This document shows, in pieces, positions 8,471 to 17,243 of a stretch of 64,000 nt of DNA. Source of the stretch: Thermoanaerobaculia bacterium. GTDB lineage: Bacteria > Acidobacteriota > Thermoanaerobaculia > UBA5066. The notes beneath the pieces are model-generated. The model had not been told where the DNA came from and searched no databases. It worked only from the letters and a program-made list of their open reading frames with translations. The translations under genes were made by a program, and so were the position numbers. The first letter of the stretch is position 1; each line of letters opens with the position of its first letter. The DNA is taken from the NCBI GenBank assembly GCA_022071945.1, contig JAJVIN010000001.1:310001-374000 (forward strand), given 5' to 3'.

Positions 8471-9472
8471 CTAGAGCCAGCCCGATCTCTTGAAACCGCG
8501 GTACAGCAGCAGGCAGACGAGAAACATGAACGCGATGGAGGAGGGGTACCCGAACCTCCAGTGCAGTTCCGGGATGTTCTCGAAGTTCATTCCGTAAAGG
8601 CCCGCGATCATGGTCGGGACGGCGAGGATGGCGGCCCATGCGGCGAGCCTTTTCGTGTCTTCGTTCTGGGCGACTGAAGCCAGGGCCAGGTGAGCCTCGA
8701 GGGCGGTCGACGAGAGCTGCTGGACCGTCTCGATCATCTCCATGATGCGCAGGACGTGGTCGTTGACGTCCCCGAAATACGGACGCGTATCGGGCGGGAC
8801 GACCTCGCATTCGACCCGGGCGAGGTGGTTGGAAACGTCCGCGAGGGGCGAGATCGCCCGTTTCAGCGAGATCAGGTCGCGCATCAGGTTGTACACACGG
8901 TTCGTGGTTTCCTGGCTGAATCGCCCCGCGAAGATGTTCTTCTCGAGGTCCACGAGCTCTTGCTCGAGGGTTTCCACGACCGGGAAGTACTGGTCCACGA
9001 TGAAGTCCATCAGCGCGTGCAAGACGAAGCCGGGTCCGCGAGCCAACAGAGTCGGGGTCGCCTCGCATTTCTGGCGGACCCCGAGGTGGGACTTCAGCGA
9101 CCCGTGCCGGATGCTGACGATGTAGCGCTTTCCGACGAAGACGTGGGTCTCTCCGAACTCCAGCCGTCGGGGCTCCCCGGCGAGCTGCACCGTCCGCAGG
9201 ACGAGGAACACGGAGTCGTCGTAGTTCTCGAGCTTTGTGCGCTGGTGCGCCGAGTGGGCGTCCTCGATCGCGAGGTCGTGGAGCCCGAACGCCTGCTGAA
9301 CTGTCTTCAAGAGCTCTTCCGTCGGCTCGTACAGACCAATCCAGATAAACCAGTCCTCGTGGGCGAGAGCGGCGGGGATATCCGAGACGGGGACCTCCGC
9401 GACCTTCAGACCGCCCCTGTACGCGCGGGAGTTGATGACTCCTGGTTCGGTCTGGACCCCGGCACCGGACAT
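8471..9472 (-). CDS. corA: magnesium/cobalt transporter CorA
   Basis: 333 residues. The C-terminus carries two membrane helices with the diagnostic YGMNFENIPEL (GMN) motif at the first helix exit and a basic tail ending RGFKRSGWL. The N-terminal ~250 residues form the soluble funnel domain. CorA is a pentameric inner-membrane Mg2+ channel. Start ATG 9472 has GGAGG 8 nt upstream and is preferred to the longer frame that begins at 9598. It is tail-to-tail with the PP2C gene, 24 bp apart. Confidence 0.93.
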   Translation of the reverse strand: MSGAGVQTEPGVINSRAYRGGLKVAEVPVSDIPAALAHEDWFIWIGLYEPTEELLKTVQQAFGLHDLAIEDAHSAHQRTKLENYDDSVFLVLRTVQLAGEPRRLEFGETHVFVGKRYIVSIRHGSLKSHLGVRQKCEATPTLLARGPGFVLHALMDFIVDQYFPVVETLEQELVDLEKNIFAGRFSQETTNRVYNLMRDLISLKRAISPLADVSNHLARVECEVVPPDTRPYFGDVNDHVLRIMEMIETVQQLSSTALEAHLALASVAQNEDTKRLAAWAAILAVPTMIAGLYGMNFENIPELHWRFGYPSSIAFMFLVCLLLYRGFKRSGWL

Positions 9473-9651
9473 CGACCCTCCTCCCGCACGCCGATTATAG
9501 GAACGGACCGCGCGAGCCTCGGGGCTCTCGTCGGGCCCCGGTGGGAATCTCCGAGGGGAGGGCGTCTGGCGCTCGTCGACCCCCGGTATCGCTTCCACGG
9601 GGGCATCTGGAACTCATCACACCCACCGCCGCGCCGGACATCAGAAAAGCA

Positions 9652-9675
9652 ATTCCGAGTTTATACCCCCGGAAT
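9652..9675 (-). terminator. weak intrinsic terminator after the 9711-10211 gene
   Basis: Inverted repeat ATTCCG / CGGAAT with a 12-nt loop. On the minus strand it is followed by GCTTTTCTG, a short T-tract, just downstream of the stop at 9711. The stem is only 6 bp, so this is tentative. Confidence 0.35.
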
Positions 9676-9710
9676 CGTTGAGAGTCCAATCAAAACTGAG
9701 GGGCGCCGCC

Positions 9711-10211
9711 CTATCGCCCTCCCGCCGCGCCGGGGCAGTCGGCTCGAGTCATCGGGAAGGGGATCCGGCGTGTCTTGCCGTCACGCGATCCCTCGATCCA
9801 GGCCATCAACGCGGCGGCGCCGTTCTTCTCGTAGCCGATGCGCTGGGGAAAGTCGTGGGCCGGATTTGCAAACAAAACGCTCGAATCACCCAATTCAACC
9901 GACGGAAACGACGCCTTCGACTGCCCGGACGGCCACGCCGTGAAGATCAGCCGGCCCTCCCCCTCGCGGATCTCCATGAATTCCGTCTCGACCACCTTCC
10001 CGTTCTTCAGAGTCCGGCTCATGCCCAGCATCACCCCGCCCGCCGGCGTCATCCAGATCTCCTCGGACGAAACTGGTTCGCCCGTCCTCTCCCAGCACCC
10101 GGCCAACCAGGAGAGGCGAGAGAGCGGCGCGGCTGTGTCGCCCGCCGAGGCGCTGCCCGGGAAGAGGAGACCGAGTCCCGTCAGAAGGATCGCGATGAAG
10201 GGCTTTCTCAT
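9711..10211 (-). CDS. small exported protein, DUF6265-like
   Basis: 166 residues with a clear signal peptide (hydrophobic core IAILLTGLGLLFPGSASA, cleavage near residue 24). The mature part begins with a SWLAGCWERTG block and continues as alternating beta strands ending FANPAHDFPQRIGY, the pattern of the DUF6265 family, a lipocalin-like barrel family of unknown function. Isolated gene, 95 bp from the divergent IMPDH-like gene. Confidence 0.7.
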   Translation of the reverse strand: MRKPFIAILLTGLGLLFPGSASAGDTAAPLSRLSWLAGCWERTGEPVSSEEIWMTPAGGVMLGMSRTLKNGKVVETEFMEIREGEGRLIFTAWPSGQSKASFPSVELGDSSVLFANPAHDFPQRIGYEKNGAAALMAWIEGSRDGKTRRIPFPMTRADCPGAAGGR

Positions 10212-10306
10212 GCCCCGAATCCTCTCATCGAGGTGGCAGAGACGCGAGAAGGCCCCGTGCCTCCCCGGAGGAAGTCCTCGACGCCGCCCCGTGAAAGAAT
10301 TGGCCC

Positions 10307-11758
10307 GTGCTCGATCTCGAACCGCTCTTTTTCGGCAGGACCTTCGACGACTTTCTCTTCCGCCCCCAGCACAGCCCCGTTGCGACCCGAAAGGACGTCG
10401 ATCTCACGATGCCCCTGGTTCCCGGCATGGGCTTGGCCCTTCCGGTCGTGGGCGCCAACATGGACACCGTCGTGGGAGAGGAGATGGGAAAGACCCTGGC
10501 CCTGGAGGGTGCCTTCGGGTTCCTCCACAGAAGCTGCCCCATCGACGTGGAAGCCGCGCGGGTCCGCTACGTCAAGACGCGCCATTCCTACGTGATCGCA
10601 AGCCCCCTGATGCTGCCCCGCCGGGCCACCATCGCCGAGGTCCGGGCCCTCATCGAGAGGCACCGGGCGAGCGGAATCCTGATCGAAGAGACCCCCGGCT
10701 CGGGTGTTCTGGCCGGGATCCTCTCCCAGAGAGACCTTCCCCTCGGGGATTCTGCCGGGCACCGTCTCGTCGAGGAGGTCATGACTCCACGGGCGCGGCT
10801 CGTCGTCAAGTCACCCTCCGTCACGCTCGAGGAGGCGGAACAGACGATGTGGGAGCGCCGCGTCGAGAAGCTCCCCCTCGTCGACGAGGAGAACCGGGTC
10901 CGCGGCCTGGTGACGATGCGCGACCTGCGCCTCTTCAAGAAGAAGCCCTACTCGGTCAAGGACGGCAAGGGCCGGCTCAGGGTTGGGGCCGCCATCGGGG
11001 CGACGGGAGACTTCCTCGAGCGCGCCGAGGCGCTGGTCGCCGCCGAGGCGGACGCCATCCTGATGGACGTCGCGCACGCGGACTCGGACATCGTGGCGCG
11101 GGCCATGCGCCGGTTCCTCGAGAAGTTCCGGGACGTCCCGCTGGTGGTGGGGAACGTGGCAACACGCGAAGGGGCGGCGTTTCTCGCCGAAGAGGGCGCC
11201 GCGGCGGTCAAGGTGGGAGTCGGCCCGGGGCGCGGCTGCCGGACCCGCCTCGAAACCGGCGCCGGAATCCCCCAGCTGCAGGCCATACGCGAGGCCTGGC
11301 TCGGCACGGGCGGGAAGGTCCCCATCATCGCCGACGGCGGTGTGAGGAATGACAAGGACGTCTTCCTCGCCATCGCCTGCGGAGCCTCCACCGTCATGCT
11401 CGGATCCCTGCTCTCGGGAACCGACGAGTCTCCCGGCATCGTCGTCGAGGACCCGGCCACCCGGCAGAAGGTGAAGCTCTACCGCGGCATGACGTCGCCC
11501 GAGGCGGTCGCCGATGGCGCATCGGCCGAGCAGCTCACGGAAGCCCTCAGCACGCCCGCCGAGGGACAGACAGTTCGGATCCCCTACGTCGGCAGCGTCG
11601 TGGGAATCCTCTCCCGGCTCGCCGGCCACCTGAAATCCGCCGTCAGCTACTCCGGCGAGTCCTCGCTCGCCGCGGCCCACCACAAGATCGCGGCCGACCC
11701 GGCCCGGTACCTCGTTCCCCTCTCGCCCGCGTCGCGCTCCGAGTCGTTCGAGAGATAG
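10307..11758 (+). CDS. guaB: IMP dehydrogenase/GMP reductase family protein with CBS pair
   Basis: 483 residues, typical for IMPDH. Residues ~1-95 and ~220-480 form the TIM barrel (VVGANMDTVVGEEM, GVGPGRGC, IIADGGVRNDKDV, LLSGTDESPG, YRGM). Residues ~98-215 hold two CBS domains. IMPDH oxidises IMP to XMP in guanine nucleotide synthesis. The catalytic loop is GPGRGCRTR, keeping the Cys (C311) but not the usual SIC context. The region VRYVKTRHSYVIASPL also recalls the GuaB1/GMP-reductase-like branch, so IMPDH activity is probable rather than certain. The GTG start has no clear ribosome site. Confidence 0.8.
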   Translation: MLDLEPLFFGRTFDDFLFRPQHSPVATRKDVDLTMPLVPGMGLALPVVGANMDTVVGEEMGKTLALEGAFGFLHRSCPIDVEAARVRYVKTRHSYVIASPLMLPRRATIAEVRALIERHRASGILIEETPGSGVLAGILSQRDLPLGDSAGHRLVEEVMTPRARLVVKSPSVTLEEAEQTMWERRVEKLPLVDEENRVRGLVTMRDLRLFKKKPYSVKDGKGRLRVGAAIGATGDFLERAEALVAAEADAILMDVAHADSDIVARAMRRFLEKFRDVPLVVGNVATREGAAFLAEEGAAAVKVGVGPGRGCRTRLETGAGIPQLQAIREAWLGTGGKVPIIADGGVRNDKDVFLAIACGASTVMLGSLLSGTDESPGIVVEDPATRQKVKLYRGMTSPEAVADGASAEQLTEALSTPAEGQTVRIPYVGSVVGILSRLAGHLKSAVSYSGESSLAAAHHKIAADPARYLVPLSPASRSESFER

Positions 11759-11764
11759 GCCGGC

Positions 11765-13807
11765 GTGCCCGTCTTTCTCACCGCCTGCCCCAGGAACTGC
11801 TACAGCACCTGCGCGATGCGGGTGACGGTGGAAGACGGGAGACTCCGGCGGATCGAGAACGTTTCCGAGAACCTGGCCACGCCCGAGGGCCCCTGCCTGA
11901 AGGGGCTCTCGTACGTCGAGCGAGCCCACTCCCCGGACCGGATCACGCATCCGCTCGTCCGCTCGGGACAGGGCTTCTCGGAAGTGACGTGGGACGAAGC
12001 CCTCGACAGGATCTCCGCTTCTCTCACGAGGATTCGCCAGGAACATGGACCCCAGGCCCTCCTCTACTACACGGGCAGCGGAACCAAGGGCCTTCTGAAT
12101 GCGTGCGGTCTGGCCTTCTGGCGCCTTTTCGGAGGCTGCACCACGGCGTACGGCGACCTCTGCTGGCCGGCCGGGCTCGAGGCCACGCGCCTGACCCTTG
12201 GAGCGAACGAACACAACGCTCCGTGGGACCTCCAGAACGCGCGGCTCGTCGTCTTCTGGGGCAAGAACGCCGCCGAGACGAACGTCCACCAGATGGCTCA
12301 CCTTCAGGCCGCGATCGAGAACGGGGCCCGAGTCGTCGTCATCGACCCGCGCAGGACCGAGACGGCCCAGAGAGCGGGTCTCATCCTGCAGCCCCGGCCA
12401 GGTACCGACGGGGTCATCGCCCTGGCCGTTGCCCACTTGCTGTTTCGAGGGAACCTCGTCGACCGCGACTTCCTCGCCACCCACGTCCTGGGAGCCGGCG
12501 CGTACGAGGAGATGGTCCGCGAGTACACGCCCGAGAGGGCAGCACAGATCGCGGAAGTCCCCCGGCGCTCCATCGAAAAGCTCGCCCAGCTTTTCGGAAC
12601 GGTTCACCCCATCACGATCGTGCCCGGGTTCGGCATGCAGCGCTTCACCAACAGCGGGCAGACGATGCGCTCCATCCTGGCTCTCCTTGCCCTGACCGGC
12701 CAGATCGGGAAGCCGGGGGCGGGCTGGATGTACGCCAACCTCCAGACGGCCGTCTTCCACCCCGTCAAGGACCCGATCGACTTCTACCCGCCCGAAAAAC
12801 CAGACGGCGTCGTGCGCGTGGGCATCTCGACTGCCCGCCTCGGCCGCGACATGCTGGCCCTGAAGGACCCGGCCCTGAAGGCGGCATGGGTCGAGCGCGG
12901 AAACCCGATCCCGCAGAACCCCGAGACGCCCCTCGTTCTCGAGGCGTTCAGGAAGCTCGAGTTCCGCGTCGTCGTGGAGGAGTTCCTGACCGACACCGCC
13001 CGCGAGGCCGACGTGGTCTTGCCCGCGAAGAACCTCTTCGAGCAGACGGACGTCATCGGGGCATACTGGCACCCGTACCTTCAGATTCGCGAGAAGGTGC
13101 TCGAGCCGCCGCCAGAGGTTCGGCCAGAGACGGAGATCTATCGTTCCCTGGGCCGTCGGCTCGGACTCAGCGAGGACGTCCTCGCGGCAGCATTGCCCGG
13201 TCCATCGGACGCGGCCGTCGAGGTCTGGCTGGAGAAGAAACTCGAGCCGTTCGGACTCTCCCTGGCCGATCTCAGAAAAGGTCCGGTCCTGGCGCCCGGC
13301 GCCAGAGAGGTCGCGTTTTCCGACCTCAGATTCCCGACGCCGTCGGGAAAGATCGAGCTCATTTCCGAGGAAGCCAGGACGAGGTGGGGGCTCGACGAGC
13401 TCCCCCGCTACACCGAGCCTGTCGAGAGCCCGAAAAGAAGCGACCGCTACCCCTTCCACTTCCTGACACCGAACACGAAGAACCGGATTCACAGTCAGTT
13501 CGGCAACCTCGAGACGATCAGGCGGATGGCTCCCGCGCCGACCGCGGCGCTTCATCCCGAGGATGCGGCCGCTCTCGGGGTCACCGAGGGGACCAGGATC
13601 CGGATCTTCAACGATCGGGGAGAGCTCTTTCTGCCGGCCGTTCTCGACTGGGGTCTGCGCCGCCGGTGTGTCTGTGTTCCCAATGGCTGGTGGATCACCG
13701 ACGGAGGCGCCGTGAACGTCCTGTCCGAGGGCCGGGAGACCGACATGGGCTTCGGCGCGGCGTTTCACGACAACATGGTGGCCGTCGAGAAGGCCGCGTC
13801 CGCATGA
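11765..13807 (+). CDS. molybdopterin oxidoreductase, catalytic subunit (DMSO reductase family)
   Basis: 680 residues. The N-terminal 4Fe-4S motif is CPRNCYSTC (C8, C12, C16) with the fourth Cys in GPCLKG, followed by bis-MGD binding segments and the C-terminal molydopterin dinucleotide-binding domain. C133 in GDLCWPAG is a candidate molybdenum ligand, as in thiosulfate/polysulfide reductase-like enzymes. There is no Tat signal: an in-frame TAG lies 6 nt before the GTG start, so none can have been missed. The enzyme should therefore stay in the cytoplasm. It overlaps the next gene by ATGA. Substrate unknown; the subunit set resembles Dms/Psr/Phs systems. Confidence 0.85.
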   Translation: MPVFLTACPRNCYSTCAMRVTVEDGRLRRIENVSENLATPEGPCLKGLSYVERAHSPDRITHPLVRSGQGFSEVTWDEALDRISASLTRIRQEHGPQALLYYTGSGTKGLLNACGLAFWRLFGGCTTAYGDLCWPAGLEATRLTLGANEHNAPWDLQNARLVVFWGKNAAETNVHQMAHLQAAIENGARVVVIDPRRTETAQRAGLILQPRPGTDGVIALAVAHLLFRGNLVDRDFLATHVLGAGAYEEMVREYTPERAAQIAEVPRRSIEKLAQLFGTVHPITIVPGFGMQRFTNSGQTMRSILALLALTGQIGKPGAGWMYANLQTAVFHPVKDPIDFYPPEKPDGVVRVGISTARLGRDMLALKDPALKAAWVERGNPIPQNPETPLVLEAFRKLEFRVVVEEFLTDTAREADVVLPAKNLFEQTDVIGAYWHPYLQIREKVLEPPPEVRPETEIYRSLGRRLGLSEDVLAAALPGPSDAAVEVWLEKKLEPFGLSLADLRKGPVLAPGAREVAFSDLRFPTPSGKIELISEEARTRWGLDELPRYTEPVESPKRSDRYPFHFLTPNTKNRIHSQFGNLETIRRMAPAPTAALHPEDAAALGVTEGTRIRIFNDRGELFLPAVLDWGLRRRCVCVPNGWWITDGGAVNVLSEGRETDMGFGAAFHDNMVAVEKAASA

Positions 13808-15198
13808 GGGCAGCCTTCGTCTTCGATCAGGATCGCTGCACCGGCTGCGAGGCGTGCCGGATTGCCTGCGGCATCGAGAACGGAGGCGGCCGCGATCTCG
13901 CCTGGCGCCAGATCCACACCCTCAACCCCGCGCACCACCCCGCACTTCCCACGAAGCACCTGAGCCTCGCCTGCAATCACTGCGAGCGCCCGGCCTGCCT
14001 CCTCGGCTGTCCAGCCGCGGCCTACAGACGGGACACGGAGACGGGCGCCGTGCTCCTCGATTCGGACAAGTGCATCGGGTGCCGCTACTGCTCGTGGGTC
14101 TGCCCGTATGACGTGCCTCGCTTTGACGAGGCTCTTGGCGTCATGACGAAGTGCACCTTCTGCTCTCACAGGCTCGCGGAAGGCAAGGCACCAGCCTGCG
14201 CGCAGGCCTGCCCGACGGGCGCTCTTTCCCACTCGGCCCGCCCCGAGACCTCCAAGGAACCCGATCTTCTCGGCTTGCCTTCGCTGGCCTTCGGGCCTGC
14301 CTTGATCGTGAAGCGCTCCGTCGCGTCCGAAACCGAGAAGACGGCGACCCTCTCACACGGAGGAGCGGGACTCCCTCGCGGCGCTCAACCCATTCCCAAG
14401 AGGAAGATCCTCCTGCGCTCCGAGTGGGGACTCGTCGTCTTCACGACCGTCCTGCCCTTCCTCGTGGCCTGGTTCGCGGCGGGGCTCCTCGATCCTTCCT
14501 CCTCGCCGCCAGCTCTGGTCATCGCGGGGGCGGGAGGACTGGCGATGGCCGTCAGCACGCTTCACCTGGGCAAGCCGTTCAGGGCCTGGAGAGCCATCCT
14601 CAACCCGAAGACGTCCTGGCTGTCGCGAGAGATCCTTCTCTCATCGGGCTTTCTCGCGGCGGCCACGCTCGCGCGACTGTTCCCGGTGGAGAGCTCTGGC
14701 ACCCGCTGGCTCGGAATCGGGGCTCTTCTGGCCGGAGTGGGCACGGTCCTCGCCATCGACGCGCTCTACAGGCAGATCCCGGTCCATCCCGTTGCCGGTC
14801 CCCGCTTCGACGCCGCCGAGACCTGGCTGACGGCTCTCTTCTTGGCCGGCATCTTCGCGGGATCCGCCTGGCTGTGGCTCCCTTCCGGCTTCCTGAAGCT
14901 CGCGTTCAGTCTTTCGAGGCGACGCCGATTCGACGATCTGGAGACGGGGACTCCGAGATGGCTCCCCCCGTGGAGAAAGCTGCTGTTGCTCCTGGGGTGC
15001 CTGGCCGTCTCGATGCCCGGATCGGAGCCTCTCAATCATGTCCTGGGAATCGCGCTCGCGACGGCGGGCGAGGTTCTCGACCGGTGCCGGTTCTACCTGG
15101 AGCTCGAACCCGTCAGTCCGGGCCGTATCCTCCATGCGGCCGCGCGGGGGTTCTTGCCCGTGCGGCACGACGTTCACCTCCCAGCAGAAGCTCTCTGA
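13804..15198 (+). CDS. fused FeS electron-transfer and DmsC-like membrane-anchor subunit
   Basis: 464 residues combining two subunits that are normally separate. Residues ~1-175 are a DmsB-like ferredoxin with four cysteine clusters (CTGCEACRIAC, CNHCERPACLLGC, CIGCRYCSWVCP, CTFC...CAQACP), enough for four 4Fe-4S centres. Residues ~200-464 hold seven or eight hydrophobic segments like the DmsC/NrfD-type quinol-oxidising anchor. It would link the quinone pool to the molybdoenzyme encoded just upstream, with which it overlaps by 4 nt. The frame is unbroken across the junction, so this is a real fusion in this sequence. Cluster orientation should be cytoplasmic given the lack of a Tat signal. 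Confidence 0.85.
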   Translation: MRAAFVFDQDRCTGCEACRIACGIENGGGRDLAWRQIHTLNPAHHPALPTKHLSLACNHCERPACLLGCPAAAYRRDTETGAVLLDSDKCIGCRYCSWVCPYDVPRFDEALGVMTKCTFCSHRLAEGKAPACAQACPTGALSHSARPETSKEPDLLGLPSLAFGPALIVKRSVASETEKTATLSHGGAGLPRGAQPIPKRKILLRSEWGLVVFTTVLPFLVAWFAAGLLDPSSSPPALVIAGAGGLAMAVSTLHLGKPFRAWRAILNPKTSWLSREILLSSGFLAAATLARLFPVESSGTRWLGIGALLAGVGTVLAIDALYRQIPVHPVAGPRFDAAETWLTALFLAGIFAGSAWLWLPSGFLKLAFSLSRRRRFDDLETGTPRWLPPWRKLLLLLGCLAVSMPGSEPLNHVLGIALATAGEVLDRCRFYLELEPVSPGRILHAAARGFLPVRHDVHLPAEAL

Positions 15199-15199
15199 A

Positions 15200-17218
15200 A
15201 TGTCAGACACGATGACCAGTTCTTCCCTCCCGCACCCCATTCCGCTCCTCGGACGAGCCCTCGAGAAGCGCCGCGTGTCCCCGGAGTCCGGCGCGCAGCC
15301 GAAGAGGAAGGGCAAGGCTCGTTCACAATCGGGTTCCTTCCTGACCCGCCGGCCCATCCTCCTGGCGCTCGCGTTCTCGGCCGTGGTCTTGGCCCTGACA
15401 GCCGATGAGCGGACTTTCGGCCTGACGACGGACGGACAGATCGTTTCGCGAACGGCTTACTCCATCGCCGAGCTCGGAGAGCTGGGCATCGCCCGCGGCC
15501 ACAAGGTCAACATCGTGCGGCCCGAGGGAGATGCCGTCACGCGATACGGGATCGGAGCCTCGCTCGTGCAGGTGCCCGCGGCTCTCCTCGCGGGATCCTT
15601 CGAGGAGGCGAACGGCCCCGGTTCCTCGCAGACCCTGTTCGTCCTCGGCCAACTCTTCTGGGTTCTGGCCGCGGCGGGCGCGGCCGGCGTCATGGCACAG
15701 AGCCTGGGCAGTTCGGGAGCTTCGGCAGGTCTCGCGATCCTCGTCGCGAGCCTGTCATCTCCGCTTTGGGGCTATGTCTCCTCGGACTTCTCGGAGCCGC
15801 TTCAAGCGGCGGCGGTGGGCTGGTCCTTCGCGTTCGGCTTCCTGGCGGCCGGGGCTGACGACGAGAAGCGTCAGCGAGCGTTCTGCATCGCCGCCGGAGC
15901 CGCCGCGGGAGCCGCCCTTCTCGCGAAATCGATCTTCATCGTCTTGCTTCCCTTCGTTCTTGCGATCTCTGTCGGCTCGTCGCGGTCCGGCCGGCTTCGC
16001 CGAGCCCTCTTCACAGTTTCGGGCTGGATTCCCCTTTCGGCCTCATGGCTCGCCCTCGAGGTCGTCCGGTTCGGACGGCCGTTTGCCTCTTACGAGGGCG
16101 AGCACTTCAGCCACCCTCTTTTCGACGGACTCTGGCGGCTTCTCGTGGGTTCGAACAAGGGTCTCGTCTTCTACTTCCCGCTCGCCCTCTTGGTACCGGC
16201 CGGCCTCGTCCTCTTGTTTCGAAAGAGCCGGACTCAGGCCTTGTGGGTCTTGGGTTTCTGCGGCTTCGTTCTCGCTTCCACCGCGGCGTGGTGGTCCTGG
16301 GACGGCGCGGCGGGATGGGGTCCACGGCTTCTCGTTCCGCTGGTGCCGCTCCTGGCGGCTCTCGCCGTGACGGGTGCGGGCCTCTTGAAGCCCGTTTTCT
16401 TCTGGATCCTTTTCTCGCTCGGTCTCTCGATCAATTTCCTCGGCGCGCTGCAGCCCGACGCGTTGACGACGTGGTACTACAGCATCCTGGCCCCGAAGCC
16501 TCTCTCGAAAGCCGAGGCTGGGCGGTACCCGGACTTCGCCCTCGAGAAGAAGGCCAACGGCGACGACGCCCTCCTGCCTCTTCACCACGTTCACGCCAAC
16601 TCGGCCTTCTCGCCGATTCGCGTTTCCTGGTTTCTTCTGGGGAAGCGGCTGCTGGCGCGAAACCCCGTCGAGGCGATATCCAGGCCGCCGTGGGCCACGA
16701 CCGTGCCGGGACAGGAGGTCGCTCTCTCGCCGGCACGTGCCATCCCGGAGAGCGCCCTGGTCTTCTTTCGAGCTGGCTTTCGGTGGCCCCATCTGGGAAT
16801 GTCGCTTTCGCCCCCCGCTGGCGAGAACGACACGGCTCTGACCTACATCGACTGTCTCTACGACCAGGCCCTCAGGGCTCAAGACATGCGCCGGGCGGAT
16901 CGAGCGGTTCGGTTCGCCTTCGAGCTCTATCGCCGGGTTCCCGGACCGCAGTCTGCCGTGGCGTACATGGAAGGGCTTCGCCTCGAAGGCTCGCACGACG
17001 AGCTCGCCGCCTTCGCGAAGGACCTCCCACCCGAGTGGACGGCGAGTAGCGAGCTCGGGATGGTCCTGGCACTCTCCGCGCGAGATCGCGGAGAGAACGA
17101 GAAGGCGGGAAAATACCTGGCCAGGATCGCGTCCTCCGATCCGCGTCCCGCCTTCAAGAAGCTCTCGGGGCGGCCTCCCACCGAGTGGCCCCCGACTCTG
17201 CGCGAGATCCTGCGGTGA
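15200..17218 (+). CDS. polytopic membrane protein, GT-C glycosyltransferase-like
   Basis: 672 residues. After a polar N-terminus the chain has about ten hydrophobic helices between residues ~45 and 430 with short loops, then a soluble C-terminal ~240 residues. An early TTDGQIVSR loop and the SDFSEPLQAAAVGW segment recall GT-C or mannosyltransferase-like membrane proteins that use polyprenyl-phosphate sugars, but no catalytic signature is certain. The ATG is 1 nt after the stop of the molybdoenzyme anchor gene, so it may be cotranscribed although a functional link is not evident. An ATG at 15212 is an alternative start. Confidence 0.6.
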   Translation: MSDTMTSSSLPHPIPLLGRALEKRRVSPESGAQPKRKGKARSQSGSFLTRRPILLALAFSAVVLALTADERTFGLTTDGQIVSRTAYSIAELGELGIARGHKVNIVRPEGDAVTRYGIGASLVQVPAALLAGSFEEANGPGSSQTLFVLGQLFWVLAAAGAAGVMAQSLGSSGASAGLAILVASLSSPLWGYVSSDFSEPLQAAAVGWSFAFGFLAAGADDEKRQRAFCIAAGAAAGAALLAKSIFIVLLPFVLAISVGSSRSGRLRRALFTVSGWIPLSASWLALEVVRFGRPFASYEGEHFSHPLFDGLWRLLVGSNKGLVFYFPLALLVPAGLVLLFRKSRTQALWVLGFCGFVLASTAAWWSWDGAAGWGPRLLVPLVPLLAALAVTGAGLLKPVFFWILFSLGLSINFLGALQPDALTTWYYSILAPKPLSKAEAGRYPDFALEKKANGDDALLPLHHVHANSAFSPIRVSWFLLGKRLLARNPVEAISRPPWATTVPGQEVALSPARAIPESALVFFRAGFRWPHLGMSLSPPAGENDTALTYIDCLYDQALRAQDMRRADRAVRFAFELYRRVPGPQSAVAYMEGLRLEGSHDELAAFAKDLPPEWTASSELGMVLALSARDRGENEKAGKYLARIASSDPRPAFKKLSGRPPTEWPPTLREILR

Positions 17219-17243
17219 GGCCGGAAGGCAGAAGGGACTCCTT

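Noticed and set aside
10811-13768. 985-codon open frame on the minus strand
   Set aside because: Lies opposite the IMPDH-like and molybdoenzyme genes, has no recognisable domains and a His/Arg/Gly/Asp-rich composition typical of antisense frames in GC-rich DNA.
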